The notes: generated from the letters alone by a model not told the origin. A stretch of 64,000 bases of DNA from Actinomycetes bacterium (GCA_023460975.1 JAEWOG010000068.1:1-64000); one strand, 5' to 3'; shown: positions 41,521-50,598, numbered from the stretch's first letter. Made by a program: numbers and translations.

Positions 41521-42990
41521 CTACACCGTGCGGCACAGCGGGAGCGCCGCCGCGGTGAACGCTGCGGCTTGCTGGCCGATGAGCCGGCGGGTCTCGCAGG
41601 AGGCTTGGATCGCGGACTGCTCGATCGCGGCGACTGCGGCTTCCAGGTCATCGAGGGTGGGCGCGGTGATGCTGATGAGGCCGGAGACGCGGAGCACGCC
41701 GTGTCCGGCGGTGAGGTCGGCTTCCTGTTGGAGCACGTCGTGGTACTCGGCGGTTTGGGCGGCGTCCTCGATCTGTCCCATCCGTGCGCGCTGGGCGGCA
41801 TCGGAGAGGTGTTCGACCTTCTTCTTGCGGATGTCGCGGGCGGCCTGGTCCGATCGCATCGGGGTGTAGAGCAGTGAGACGGAGCGTTGGATGCCGGTGG
41901 ACAGCAGTACGGGGGCGAGGAAGCCCGGGTAGACCATGCTCCGGGGCCATTCGGCGACCCACAGGACGGTGTGCCAGGCCGAGTCGGTGCGCAGGCTGCC
42001 CCAGGTCTCGGTGACCGCGACCGGGCCGGCGGTGGCGAGGTCTTGCCCGAGCTTCCCGTGCCGCTCCAGCGTGGCGGCGACGGCCGGGTCGTAGGCCGAG
42101 CGCAGGATCACCGCGACCTGGCCGGGGCCGAGCCACCCGACCGGGGTCAGGTCGGCCGACCGCAGCGCGGCGGTCAGGGTCGCCATCTCTTGGCGCAGGA
42201 CCGCGGCGGCGCCGCGGATGCCGCCGCCGGCGGTCCTGATCTGCCGGGCTGCGGTCTTCATGTCCAGTGAGAGGCTGATCGTGGTGGCGTGCCGTTCCCC
42301 GGCGGGACCGGCTCGTTCGATCAGCTCGGTGTAGGTGGTCGCGGCCCAGGAGTCGTCGGCGGTGCCGTGCTCGGCCCACCATTCGGCCAGTCCGGTCCCG
42401 GAGTCCGGCAGCGTCCGCTCCAAGACTTGCAGGGTCGCGATCCGCCCGGATCGGCAGACTGTGGCGAGCACCCGCCCCCAGGAGGTGACCCGGCGTTCCT
42501 GCTCGCCGGGGTCGAGCAGCACGAACGCGGGATGGGTGACTTCGCAGACCACGGTGAGGGTGGACTGGCGGGGGTCGTGGATCATGCATGCCCCGGTCTC
42601 GGGGTCCAGATGCTCGCGCAGCCGGGCCATGTCGCCGGGCATGGCGAGGTTCCCGACCGGGCGCGGGGTGACGATCCGCCGGCGGTACAGCAGTTGCCCG
42701 CCGGTGGAGCGCCACAGCCACCAGCAGGCGACGGGCAGCCATTCGACCATCGGCCGCCCGGCGACGGGCACCCAGGTCAGCACCGCGGCGAGCAGCCAGA
42801 TCGGGGCGGTGTAGGCCAGCAGCATCCCGGCTCCGCCGTAGAACGCCGTCAGTACGGCCAGCCCGCCGATGCCGAGGGTGATGAGCTGTGAGACTGAGAG
42901 CCCCAGCAGCACGCCCCGGCGGGTGAGGCGGGAGAACTTCACCGGCGTCAGTTCACTGCCCGGAACCTTCTGATCTGTCGTGGTGGGCAT
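41521..42990 (-). CDS. SCO6880-family conjugation protein
   Basis: A 489-aa protein of the SCO6880 family, a constant partner of VirB4-like ATPases in actinobacterial ICEs. Two N-terminal membrane helices (about residues 28-48 and 52-75, PrgI/VirB3-like) are followed by a cytosolic domain with VTHPAFVLLDPGEQERRVTSW and ISLSLDMKTAARQIRTAGGG, resembling the N-terminal half of VirB4. Together with the ATPase gene downstream it may form a split VirB3-VirB4. It ends 6 nt before the trbL-like gene's reading order continues upstream. Confidence 0.85.
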   Translation of the reverse strand: MPTTTDQKVPGSELTPVKFSRLTRRGVLLGLSVSQLITLGIGGLAVLTAFYGGAGMLLAYTAPIWLLAAVLTWVPVAGRPMVEWLPVACWWLWRSTGGQLLYRRRIVTPRPVGNLAMPGDMARLREHLDPETGACMIHDPRQSTLTVVCEVTHPAFVLLDPGEQERRVTSWGRVLATVCRSGRIATLQVLERTLPDSGTGLAEWWAEHGTADDSWAATTYTELIERAGPAGERHATTISLSLDMKTAARQIRTAGGGIRGAAAVLRQEMATLTAALRSADLTPVGWLGPGQVAVILRSAYDPAVAATLERHGKLGQDLATAGPVAVTETWGSLRTDSAWHTVLWVAEWPRSMVYPGFLAPVLLSTGIQRSVSLLYTPMRSDQAARDIRKKKVEHLSDAAQRARMGQIEDAAQTAEYHDVLQQEADLTAGHGVLRVSGLISITAPTLDDLEAAVAAIEQSAIQASCETRRLIGQQAAAFTAAALPLCRTV

Positions 42991-42996
42991 GGCCGA

Positions 42997-44376
42997 TCAC
43001 TCCTTTCCGGTCTGCGGCGGCTGGGACGGTGCCGGGGTTCGCGGCTGGGGCGCAGACGGCGGGGGCGGTGTCTTCGACGGCGCGGTCTGGCCGCTACCCG
43101 CTTGGCCGTCGGCGCCGCTGGCGGCGGTCTCGGCCTGTCCGGCGACTGCTTTGCCGGCCTTCGGGCCGGCTTCGGCCGCGCCCTTGACGACCTGCGCTCC
43201 GATGACCACTGCCGCTGCCGGACCCGCCGCCGCAGCACTGGCCCCCGCTCCTGCCGCCGCACCGGACCCTGCGCTGGCTCCGGCGCCTGCGGTGCCAGCG
43301 CTGCCGGTGCCGCTGGCTGCGGCCGGTGCCGGGGTGCGCGGCGGCGGGGTGCCGCCTGGTCCGCCGCCAGCCCCCTTCCCGCCTCCCGGGTCGCCGCCCT
43401 GGGGGTCATCGAGAACCTTCTTCGGCTCGCCGCCGCCGGGGGTCTTGGAGGGCAGCGGGAGGGGACGGTTCAGGGCGTTCTTGGCTTCCTGCTCGGTGCC
43501 CATCTGCTGGTAGAGGTCGAAGCCGATGAACGACACGAACCGGTAGACCATGTACGGGGCGAAGGCCGCGATTCCCATCAGCACGATCCCGGTGATCGGC
43601 TCGGTGACCGCGGTGATGTCCGCCTCGATGGGGGTGGCGATCTGGGTGATCGCCAGCAGGAAGATCACCACGAGCACGAGCTTGGACACGATCAGCGCGA
43701 TCACGAACGCGGCCCACTTGCCGATCCACCCCTTGGTGGCATCCCACGAGGCGCCGGCGAACGCGATCGGCGCGAGCACGACCCCGACCAGCAGCAGCGC
43801 CTTGCGGATCAGCAGTGAGAACCAGACGATGAAGACCGCGGCGATCATCAGCCCGGCCAGGAAGATCGTGACGATCGCGCCGACGCCGGGAGCGGCGATG
43901 TTGATGCCGGTCAGGCCGGCGGCGAGCAGGATGATCTTGTCGCCCATCGTCTCGGTGGTCTCCCCGGACGCCTGGATGATGCCGATGCAGAGCTGGTCCA
44001 CGATCTCCAGCGCGAGCGCGGTCAGCGTGACCACAACGAACGCGCCGAGCACCGATTTCGCCGCGCCGAGCGCGGCCCGGGACAGGGCGGTCGGATCACG
44101 CTTGATGAGCCCGGTGATGAGTTGCAGGCAGAAGAAGATCAGCACCAGGAACACGCCGATGCCGAAGATCAGGTTGTAGACGCTGGTGAACCCATCGGTC
44201 TGGACATCGACCAGGGTGGTCGTGTCGAACACCGCCCACATCGCCTCGATCAGCCAGCCGGCCGCGCCGCCCATCGCCTGGGCGAGCCAGTCGAACGGGG
44301 CCGCCACGACCGTCGCAGCAGCTTCCCCGGCCACATCGCACACCGACGAGATGACCGGCACATCGCAGACACCCAT
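42997..44376 (-). CDS. TrbL/VirB6-like channel membrane protein
   Basis: A 459-aa polytopic protein with six to eight membrane helices between residues about 50 and 300, including VFLVLIFFCLQLITGLI and LVLVVIFLLAITQIA. A Gly/Pro/Ala-rich, low-complexity cytosolic tail occupies about 310-459. It should form the inner-membrane channel of the conjugation machine. It lies between the pilin-like genes and SCO6880. Confidence 0.85.
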   Translation of the reverse strand: MGVCDVPVISSVCDVAGEAAATVVAAPFDWLAQAMGGAAGWLIEAMWAVFDTTTLVDVQTDGFTSVYNLIFGIGVFLVLIFFCLQLITGLIKRDPTALSRAALGAAKSVLGAFVVVTLTALALEIVDQLCIGIIQASGETTETMGDKIILLAAGLTGINIAAPGVGAIVTIFLAGLMIAAVFIVWFSLLIRKALLLVGVVLAPIAFAGASWDATKGWIGKWAAFVIALIVSKLVLVVIFLLAITQIATPIEADITAVTEPITGIVLMGIAAFAPYMVYRFVSFIGFDLYQQMGTEQEAKNALNRPLPLPSKTPGGGEPKKVLDDPQGGDPGGGKGAGGGPGGTPPPRTPAPAAASGTGSAGTAGAGASAGSGAAAGAGASAAAAGPAAAVVIGAQVVKGAAEAGPKAGKAVAGQAETAASGADGQAGSGQTAPSKTPPPPSAPQPRTPAPSQPPQTGKE

Positions 44377-44406
44377 CGTGAACCTCCTGTCGTGTCCGGG
44401 CCGGCC

Positions 44407-44676
44407 TCAGACGGCCTGACCGACGTCCCAGAAGAAGTTCACGAGCGTCACCGCCGCACCGCAGATCACCGCGGCACCGCAGGAGATCAGCACGCCGAGC
44501 TTCCCCCGCCCGGACAGGTGCGGATTGGAGCTGTTGGCGCCGTAGGCCCACACGATCGCGGACACGATCAGCGCCAAGACGGACAGGATGAGGCCGACCG
44601 TCATCACCGCGCCGACGATGGCGCGGAGCTGTTCGATGCCGGGCAGGCCGGAGCTGTTGGGGTCGATGTCGATCAC
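44407..44676 (-). CDS. DUF6112-type pilin-like protein, copy 1
   Basis: An 89-aa protein with two membrane helices (about residues 20-45 and 62-83) around a short polar loop (NSSNPHLSGRGKLG). It has the size and topology of VirB2-type pilins and matches what is annotated DUF6112. It is homologous to the next gene upstream over its full length, so the pair arose by tandem duplication. Confidence 0.8.
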   Translation of the reverse strand: MIDIDPNSSGLPGIEQLRAIVGAVMTVGLILSVLALIVSAIVWAYGANSSNPHLSGRGKLGVLISCGAAVICGAAVTLVNFFWDVGQAV

Positions 44677-44764
44677 GGCGGTTACTCCCTCGCTGAGCGG
44701 ATGGCTGGTTCAGCGGCGAGGTGAGCCAGTCACACCCTGAGCGCGTGCTGCCGTCGCGCGGGGG

Positions 44765-45034
44765 TCAGAGCTGGCGGCCGAGGACGATCAGCCAGTTCAC
44801 CCACGCCACCCCGGCACCGGCGAGCACGGCGGCACCGACCCCGACAAGCACCCCGACCCGGCCTTTGGAGGCCAGCGAGTGGTTGCCGTGCGAAGCGCCC
44901 AGCGCCCAGCAGATCGCCGAGACGACGATCATCAGCACCGCGACGACGAGCACGATCGTGAGCAGCGCACCGATCACCTGTTCCAGGTCACCGATCCCGG
45001 CCAGGCCGTCGAAGTCGGGGAACACGTCCATCAC
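44765..45034 (-). CDS. DUF6112-type pilin-like protein, copy 2
   Basis: Also 89 aa: two membrane helices around ASHGNHSLASKGRVG. It shares with copy 1 the pattern GIxxLxxxxGAxxTxxLxxxVLxxxVSAIxWxxGA. Its ATG overlaps the stop of the wall-hydrolase gene (ATGA). The two copies have diverged to well below 50% identity, so the duplication is old. Confidence 0.8.
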   Translation of the reverse strand: MMDVFPDFDGLAGIGDLEQVIGALLTIVLVVAVLMIVVSAICWALGASHGNHSLASKGRVGVLVGVGAAVLAGAGVAWVNWLIVLGRQL

Positions 45035-46686
45035 GCACCGGCCTTGACGGTGACGTGGAGGTGGTCGAAGTGTCCGCCGGTCACGTCACCGGGGTCGTGG
45101 CTTCCGCCGCCGTCGTAGTCGCGCCAGCCTTCGCCATCGCGGGCGATCGACCAGATGCGGCCCTGCCAGATTAGGTACTCCACGCCCAGGGTCTCGGCGT
45201 GGTCCTTCATCCAGTTCGTCACCCGCCAGCCGTCCTCGAGTTGCGTGGGGGTGGGATAGGTCCCGATCCGGTTGCCGAAGGTGATGTCGCAGGCGCGTCC
45301 CAGCGGGTGCTCGGAGGTGGTGCCGGGCCGGGGCGAGTAGCAGGCCCAGCCGGTGTCGGGGAACCCGGCGCGGGCTTGGGCCACGAGGTGTGCCACCCGG
45401 GCGGTGATCTGCCCGTCGCTGGTGGGGTCGTCCACGAGCCGGTCGGGGTCGCCGTCGACCGGGGCGGGTTCGCCCGCGGTGCCGCCGGGGGTGTCACAGC
45501 TGGTCGGGGCGCCGACTGCGGCTTCGGGCAGGTCGGCGGCGTTGTGCGCGTTGAGCCAGGCGGCGGCGTCGACGGCCTCGCCGTGGGTGCCGCCGGGGCG
45601 GACCTCGAAGTGTAGATGCGGTCCGGTGGAGTTGCCGTAGCTGCCGACATCGCCGATGTGCTGCCCGGCGACGACCCGGTCACCGGCTGAGGCGTGGAGG
45701 CCGGATTCCCACATGTGGGCGTAGGCGGTCGCCACCGTCTGGCCGTCGATCTGATGCTCGATGACGATCAGCCCGCCGTAGCCGCCGGAGAACTCCGCGA
45801 CGGTCACGGTGCCGTCCGCGGCGGCGAGGATCGGGGTGCCGTCGGGGGCGGCGAGGTCGGTGCCGGTGTGGAACGACGACTCTCCGGTGATCGGGTGGAC
45901 TCGTGGCCCGAACTCGCTGGTGAGCACCCAGGTTCCCTCCGGCAGCGGGAACACTACCCGCGCGGACTGTGCCACCGGAGCCGCCGCGACCACGGACCCC
46001 GCCGGACCGGCCGAGCCGGATGCGCCGGTTCCGTCGCTGGCGGCGCCAGTGAGGGCATCGAGGATCGCGTCGGCGACTGGCTGGTAGTTGCGGTAGCGGT
46101 CCGGGTAGGCGCTGACTTCGACGGCTTGGGCGGCTTCGCCGGGGTCCATGTGCTGCCAGCCCGGGATGTCCAGCAGCCCCCGCGGGCTCGGGTAGTTCGG
46201 GCCGTCCGGGCCGCCGAAGAACGCCCGCGCCTGGTAGGTCGGGTCCATCAGCTCCGCGACGGTGCCCCACCCGGATTGCGGTCGCATCTGGAACAGACCG
46301 AGCGAGTCGTGATCCGAGCCGTTGCCGTCGTTGGGGTAGTTCCCGCTGTCGGGGTAGGCGCCGGTGTTCGCCAACTGCCGCAGCGTGCTCTCGGTCAGCG
46401 CGGCCATCAGCGCGATCGTGATGCCGGGTCGGCCGACGCCCTCGATCCCGCCGCCGATCGTGATGATCGTGGCCGCGTGCGTGAGTTGCTGCCGGTTCAG
46501 CGTGAACGTCTCACCGTTGGCGGTCGTGACCGTCAGCGACTCCGGGACGGCCCCGACGGTGACGGACCCGCCGGGGGTCGCGCAGTTCGCGGCGGCGGGA
46601 TTCATCAGCACGCCGATGCCGACCAGCCCCAGCATGGGGCCGAGCAGCAGCAGCGCGAGGACGGCGGCGGTGAGCTTCGTCAACAC
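45031..46686 (-). CDS. three-domain peptidoglycan hydrolase of the transfer system
   Basis: A 551-aa secreted or membrane-tethered enzyme to open the cell wall for the conjugation channel. An N-terminal signal/anchor helix (residues 5-27) is followed by a transglycosylase-like region (about 60-190, MAALTESTLRQLAN, DSLGLFQMRPQSGWG). An M23 endopeptidase comes next (about 250-380), with zinc ligands in HTGTDLAAPDG and TGPHLHFEVRPGG. The C-terminal domain (about 430-551) has GGHFDHLHVTVKAG, as in the ARB-07466-like/carboxypeptidase family. Three wall-active modules in one chain is a rich combination. Confidence 0.88.
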   Translation of the reverse strand: MLTKLTAAVLALLLLGPMLGLVGIGVLMNPAAANCATPGGSVTVGAVPESLTVTTANGETFTLNRQQLTHAATIITIGGGIEGVGRPGITIALMAALTESTLRQLANTGAYPDSGNYPNDGNGSDHDSLGLFQMRPQSGWGTVAELMDPTYQARAFFGGPDGPNYPSPRGLLDIPGWQHMDPGEAAQAVEVSAYPDRYRNYQPVADAILDALTGAASDGTGASGSAGPAGSVVAAAPVAQSARVVFPLPEGTWVLTSEFGPRVHPITGESSFHTGTDLAAPDGTPILAAADGTVTVAEFSGGYGGLIVIEHQIDGQTVATAYAHMWESGLHASAGDRVVAGQHIGDVGSYGNSTGPHLHFEVRPGGTHGEAVDAAAWLNAHNAADLPEAAVGAPTSCDTPGGTAGEPAPVDGDPDRLVDDPTSDGQITARVAHLVAQARAGFPDTGWACYSPRPGTTSEHPLGRACDITFGNRIGTYPTPTQLEDGWRVTNWMKDHAETLGVEYLIWQGRIWSIARDGEGWRDYDGGGSHDPGDVTGGHFDHLHVTVKAGA

Positions 46687-46701
46687 GGTAGGACCCGGCG
46701 G

Positions 46702-47391
46702 CTATCGGAGTGGGTTGTCGAGCTGGGACAGGCGCAGTACATGACACAGGCCGGTGCGCAACTGCGGTGTCGGCGGCGGGCAGGCCAGGAACACCGTGAA
46801 CGACACCGACTGCTCAGCCGTGACCGGTTCGCCGTTCCAGACGCCCGCGCGGTGGCGGGTGCCCTCGATCGTGACCGCGGTGGCACCAGGAGGGAGCTGC
46901 CCGGGCTGGGCTTGCTCGACCGCCTGATCCCATGCCTCCGGTACGAACGAGCGGTCGATGACCAGGCGCTGGGTGGTGGCGTACTGGCGCAGCTCGATCC
47001 ACGCCTCCCGGGAGGGCAGGTAGGCGGCGATGTCCGAGGCGAGTCCGGCCTGCTCGGCGCCGGAGGGGTCGCCGACCTCCAAGATTCCCGCGGAGTAGTC
47101 CAGCGGCATCAGCCCCGAGCCGGTGTCCCACCCGAACAGCGCCTCCGCGACGTTGCGGGCGAACTGATCCGGGTCGTGAGAGGGCAACACTAGCGGCGGC
47201 CCTGGCGCCTCCGGGCCGGTCTCGCCGGGCACGGTGACGGTCGGTGCCGGTGCGGGTGCGTCGTCACGGGGTGGTCGTGGGCCGGTGATGAGCCCGTAGA
47301 CGCCGATACCGACCAGGAGCAGCAGCACGATCCCGGCGGCGATCACGGCGATCAGCCGGCCACGGGACCAGGACGCGAGATTCGTCTTCAT
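46702..47391 (-). CDS. VirB8/TcpC-like conjugation protein
   Basis: A 229-aa protein with a short basic cytosolic N-terminus, one membrane helix (residues 12-36) and an extracytoplasmic domain after a Pro-rich linker. The size and topology fit VirB8/TcpC scaffold proteins with an NTF2-like fold. Direct sequence support for that fold is weak, so the call rests on topology and position just upstream of the wall hydrolase. Confidence 0.65.
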   Translation of the reverse strand: MKTNLASWSRGRLIAVIAAGIVLLLLVGIGVYGLITGPRPPRDDAPAPAPTVTVPGETGPEAPGPPLVLPSHDPDQFARNVAEALFGWDTGSGLMPLDYSAGILEVGDPSGAEQAGLASDIAAYLPSREAWIELRQYATTQRLVIDRSFVPEAWDQAVEQAQPGQLPPGATAVTIEGTRHRAGVWNGEPVTAEQSVSFTVFLACPPPTPQLRTGLCHVLRLSQLDNPLR

Positions 47392-47437
47392 ACCCGCCAG
47401 GTGCGCCCACCCACGACACGCCGGGACCCGGGGTAGT

Positions 47438-48448
47438 TCAGAGGGCGCGTAGCAGCGGCTGGTCGGGCTGGGTCGCGGTGCGGGCGGTGCGGAGCCGGTC
47501 AGCGAAGGCCATCGTGCCTTCGACGGCGGCGAAGAACGCCTCGATCTGCTCGTCGGTCAGGTCGGTCGCCAGCTCGTCCACGTCGTAGTGCGTCCACCAC
47601 GCGTCCAGCTCGCCCCAGGTCAGCACGAACGCGCGTACCGAGAACCGCGTCGGCCCCTCGTCCCCGTCAGCGGGTCGCGCCCCGGATGCGGCCCGTTTCG
47701 GAGCCTTTCCGCGCCGGGTGGTGTGGACGCGGGCGAGCGCTTCGTCGGCCAGCTCGTGCAGCCGCCGGTCCCGCTCGGCACCGGTGTCGGCGTGTGCGTC
47801 CCGGAGACGCTGGAAGATCGGATTGACCGGCGCGCCGGCCTCGATCCGCGCCAGCCCGTCACGGGCCTGGCCGCGCAGCTCCTCAGAGACGGCGGGGTCG
47901 CCGGTCAGGCGTTGCAGGAACCCGATCTGCTCCAGCCGCGTGTAGGACGACGAGCCGGTCACCATCCGTGCTGCCTGCGCGCGGGCATCACCGAGCGGGC
48001 CGGGTGCTGGTGGTCCCGCCGAATCGGCGGGACCATGCTTCCCGGGCTCGTGGCCGTCCTGGAACTGGGTGGCCGCCTTCCTGCGGGCGGCGTCCTCGGC
48101 GATGAGTTCCTTGATCTCCCGGTACAGCCCGGCGGCCTCGATCGGGGTGAGGGACTTGTGGAGCTGGTTGTCGTCCTGTTCAGCGAGCAGATGCCCGAGC
48201 CGGTCCGAGATGCCCGAACGCACCCACACGCTGACGCGGCGGTGCCCGAGCTGCTTGATCGCCGCGAGCCGCCGCGCCCCGCACACCAGCGTCCCGTCCG
48301 GGGTGATCGTCGGCGGCTGCAACAGGCCGTCCCGCTCGATCGACGCCGCCAGAGCGTCGAGGTCGCCCAGGTCGGTGCGGTGCCGGCGCCCGACGGTGAT
48401 GGAGTCCACCGTCCGCTCCAGCTCGATCCGCCCGTCCGGGGTGTTCAT
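47438..48448 (-). CDS. parB: ParB/RepB/Spo0J-family protein
   Basis: A 336-aa ParB-type CTPase/DNA-binding protein. The N-terminal ParB domain (residues about 15-100) has LAASIERDGLLQPPTI, the phosphate-binding CGARRLAAIKQLGHRRV and EQDDNQLHKSLTPIEAAGLY. A helix-turn-helix region follows near 150-190. No ParA partner is encoded in this part of the ICE. A perfect 25-bp palindrome lies inside the gene. It overlaps the next gene upstream by 4 nt. Confidence 0.88.
   Translation of the reverse strand: MNTPDGRIELERTVDSITVGRRHRTDLGDLDALAASIERDGLLQPPTITPDGTLVCGARRLAAIKQLGHRRVSVWVRSGISDRLGHLLAEQDDNQLHKSLTPIEAAGLYREIKELIAEDAARRKAATQFQDGHEPGKHGPADSAGPPAPGPLGDARAQAARMVTGSSSYTRLEQIGFLQRLTGDPAVSEELRGQARDGLARIEAGAPVNPIFQRLRDAHADTGAERDRRLHELADEALARVHTTRRGKAPKRAASGARPADGDEGPTRFSVRAFVLTWGELDAWWTHYDVDELATDLTDEQIEAFFAAVEGTMAFADRLRTARTATQPDQPLLRAL
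48011..48035. repeat. perfect 12-bp-arm palindrome inside parB (parS candidate)
   Basis: TGGTCCCGCCGA, a single A, then TCGGCGGGACCA. It encodes part of a low-complexity Gly/Pro/Ala linker of ParB, where coding constraint is weak, and could be the ParB centromere. Confidence 0.45.
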
Positions 48449-49368
48449 CGGGCGCCTCGCGACGTGTCGGTGCCGCGCGTGTTCGTGCCGGGTGCCGCCA
48501 GCGACAGGGTGAGCACGAGGTCGTCGTCGCGCAGCAGCACCGGCAGCGTCTCACCGATCAGCAGCCGCAGCAGGATGCCCCGTCCGGCGCCGGTCGCCGC
48601 GAGCTCCGCCGCGGGGCTGCCCAGCAGCGCACGCAGCAGCACCGCCCAGGTCCGGCCCGGCATGTCGAGCAACGCGCGGGCGTGCTTGTCGCGCCGCAGC
48701 GTCTCGTAGGCGGTGTGCCGGTTCCCGACCCGGGTCAGCGCCCCGCAGACATGCTCCACCGCCGCCCGCGCGGTCCCCGCCGGCCAGCCCAGCAGCACCA
48801 GCAGGGTGATCGCATCCGCGACCGCCGCGGTCGCCGAGGTCGGTTCCGACCCGTCCCGCCCCGCGTCGTCATCGTGTTCCTCGCCGTGCCCGGTGGTGTC
48901 ATGCGGATCGGTGATCTGGAAGGCGGGGTGGTAGTCGTCCAGTGGGTTCTCCCGGTCGGAGAGCCGTTCGGGGTCGTGGAACACCGAGTAGCGGGGCCGA
49001 CGCGCCTGGTGGGTCGAGCACAGCAGCCCTTGGCCGCGTTCCTCGGCGATGCAGGTGATCCGCACCGCGTGGGTGACCACCGCCCACGGGTCATCCGCGG
49101 TGCGGGCGGCCTTGCTGCGCATCACGTCGAACGCCGCCGACGCGGCCTCCCACGGGTCGAGCCGGTGCTTGTGCGCCAGGGCCGCGTACTTCTCGGCCGC
49201 GAACGCCATCAGCTCGCCCGCCACCGGGTCCTGCTCCCACGCTCCACGCCCCGCGGCGTGGAGCCGGTGCAGCAGTGCGCGCAGCCCTTCGCTGCTGCGG
49301 TAGTCCTCCGCCCGCTCGCCGCTGCTCGTCGCGTTGGTCGTGCCGGTGGTTGTGGTGTCGTCAGTCAT
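48445..49368 (-). CDS. ICE protein of unknown function
   Basis: A 307-aa soluble protein. Residues 25-110 are helical with LMAFAAEKYAALAHKHRLDP and EAASAAFDVMRSKAARTADD, then an acidic, His/Asp-rich loop (about 165-185), then a helical C-terminal domain. Proteins of this layout accompany parB in actinobacterial ICEs and resemble sigma-factor-like or replication accessory proteins, but I cannot assign a family. ATG 49368 has AGGAGG about 10 nt upstream. Confidence 0.65.
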   Translation of the reverse strand: MTDDTTTTGTTNATSSGERAEDYRSSEGLRALLHRLHAAGRGAWEQDPVAGELMAFAAEKYAALAHKHRLDPWEAASAAFDVMRSKAARTADDPWAVVTHAVRITCIAEERGQGLLCSTHQARRPRYSVFHDPERLSDRENPLDDYHPAFQITDPHDTTGHGEEHDDDAGRDGSEPTSATAAVADAITLLVLLGWPAGTARAAVEHVCGALTRVGNRHTAYETLRRDKHARALLDMPGRTWAVLLRALLGSPAAELAATGAGRGILLRLLIGETLPVLLRDDDLVLTLSLAAPGTNTRGTDTSRGAR

Positions 49369-49462
49369 GGTCGGGGCACCTCCTGGCGGGCAGGTGCGCC
49401 CGCAGGTCCCTGCGGGTCTGACCTCCGCCAGCCAGGCGTCCACCACTGACCACCGCTCCCGG

Positions 49463-49873
49463 CTACCGCATCCCGACCCCGGACCGCGCCTGGGCATGGT
49501 CCGTGCCGCCGCGACGCCCGAACGCCGACAACGGCGGCAGATGCCGGGCCCGTTCGCCCGCCCACTGCGCGCCCTTCTCGATCGGAGCGCGCAGCCGGCG
49601 GCTCCCCGCGGCGGCGAGGTCGATGCCGCCGCGCGACAGCGCCCCGCCGGCACGGGCGAACAGATCGGTCGGGCGCACCCAGTCCACGCCCCGGCCCCGT
49701 ACCTGCGCCAGCTTCTCCTTCGCGGCCCGGCGGGACGCGGCGTCCCTGATCGCGTCCGGCGTTCCCGTCGCCTCCGCATCCTCGGCCGGCGCGGTCTGTG
49801 TCTGCGGGGCGTCGTCCGGCACGCGATGCCGGCGGTACTGCTCGACCGGGTTCGTCTGGTCCTGGTCGTTCAT
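49463..49873 (-). CDS. small basic ICE protein
   Basis: A 136-aa protein without a recognised domain. An acidic first third is followed by a basic, Arg-rich remainder (RRLRAPIEKGAQWAGERARH). It overlaps the DUF2637 gene by 4 nt. Function unknown; DNA association is conceivable from charge only. Confidence 0.55.
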   Translation of the reverse strand: MNDQDQTNPVEQYRRHRVPDDAPQTQTAPAEDAEATGTPDAIRDAASRRAAKEKLAQVRGRGVDWVRPTDLFARAGGALSRGGIDLAAAGSRRLRAPIEKGAQWAGERARHLPPLSAFGRRGGTDHAQARSGVGMR

Positions 49874-50598
49874 GACGTGACTCCTTCCCTTACGGGCTCG
49901 GACCCGGGCGGGCCGGCCTCATCGCTGTGGTGCGCGTCGGGACGCTCGGGGCGGGGCAGCCACCGGCCGACCGTCGAGGGATGCACTCCCAGGTGCCGGG
50001 CGATGGCCTTGTTCGACCACTCCCGCTCCCGTAGCTGCGCCGCCTGCGCCCGACGATCCGAACCCGCGTCTTCACCCGCCTCGACGGGGCCGGGCGTGGC
50101 AGGCGGGGGTGCGGCCGGTGCGGGCTCGATGCCTGGCACGGTGGCCGTGGCGGGCGGCACCTCGCCCGCTGTCTCTGGCGGGTCGGCGGGACGGGCGCCG
50201 GCTCGGGTCAGGACGACGGTCAGATGGGTGATCGCCAGCAGCACCACGGGCGGCACCGCGGCGACGGCGGCCGCGAGCGGGCCGGGCACGTCGGCGTCCG
50301 CGGCGACGACCGCGTGCAGGGAGTTCGCCGTCACCGAGACCGCCGCGCCGCCGATCAGCAGCGTCCACGGATACCAGGCCGCCTTCTCACCGGCGAGCGC
50401 CACCACGGCGACTGTGGACACCACGATCACGCCATCGACGATCAGTGGCCACGCCCACGCCTGCCCCGCACCGATCCCGGAGCGGCGGGCCAAGTCCGCC
50501 AACGCGGTGAACGACAGCCAGAACGCCCCGGCCGCGATGAACACCGTCCCGGCAACGGATGTGACCACCGCCCAGCGCTGCCCCCGCACCCTGTTCAC
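49870..50598 (-). CDS. DUF2637 membrane protein with C-terminal helix-turn-helix
   Basis: A 242-aa protein. Four membrane helices (residues about 10-32, 45-68, 75-95 and 108-128) form the DUF2637 domain common on actinomycete plasmids and ICEs. A Pro-rich linker leads to a DNA-binding tail with KAIARHLGVHPSTVGRWLPR. This is a membrane-anchored putative DNA-binding protein, possibly holding the element at the membrane during transfer or copying. It is coupled to the primase gene by ATGA. Confidence 0.8.
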   Translation of the reverse strand: MNRVRGQRWAVVTSVAGTVFIAAGAFWLSFTALADLARRSGIGAGQAWAWPLIVDGVIVVSTVAVVALAGEKAAWYPWTLLIGGAAVSVTANSLHAVVAADADVPGPLAAAVAAVPPVVLLAITHLTVVLTRAGARPADPPETAGEVPPATATVPGIEPAPAAPPPATPGPVEAGEDAGSDRRAQAAQLREREWSNKAIARHLGVHPSTVGRWLPRPERPDAHHSDEAGPPGSEPVREGVTS

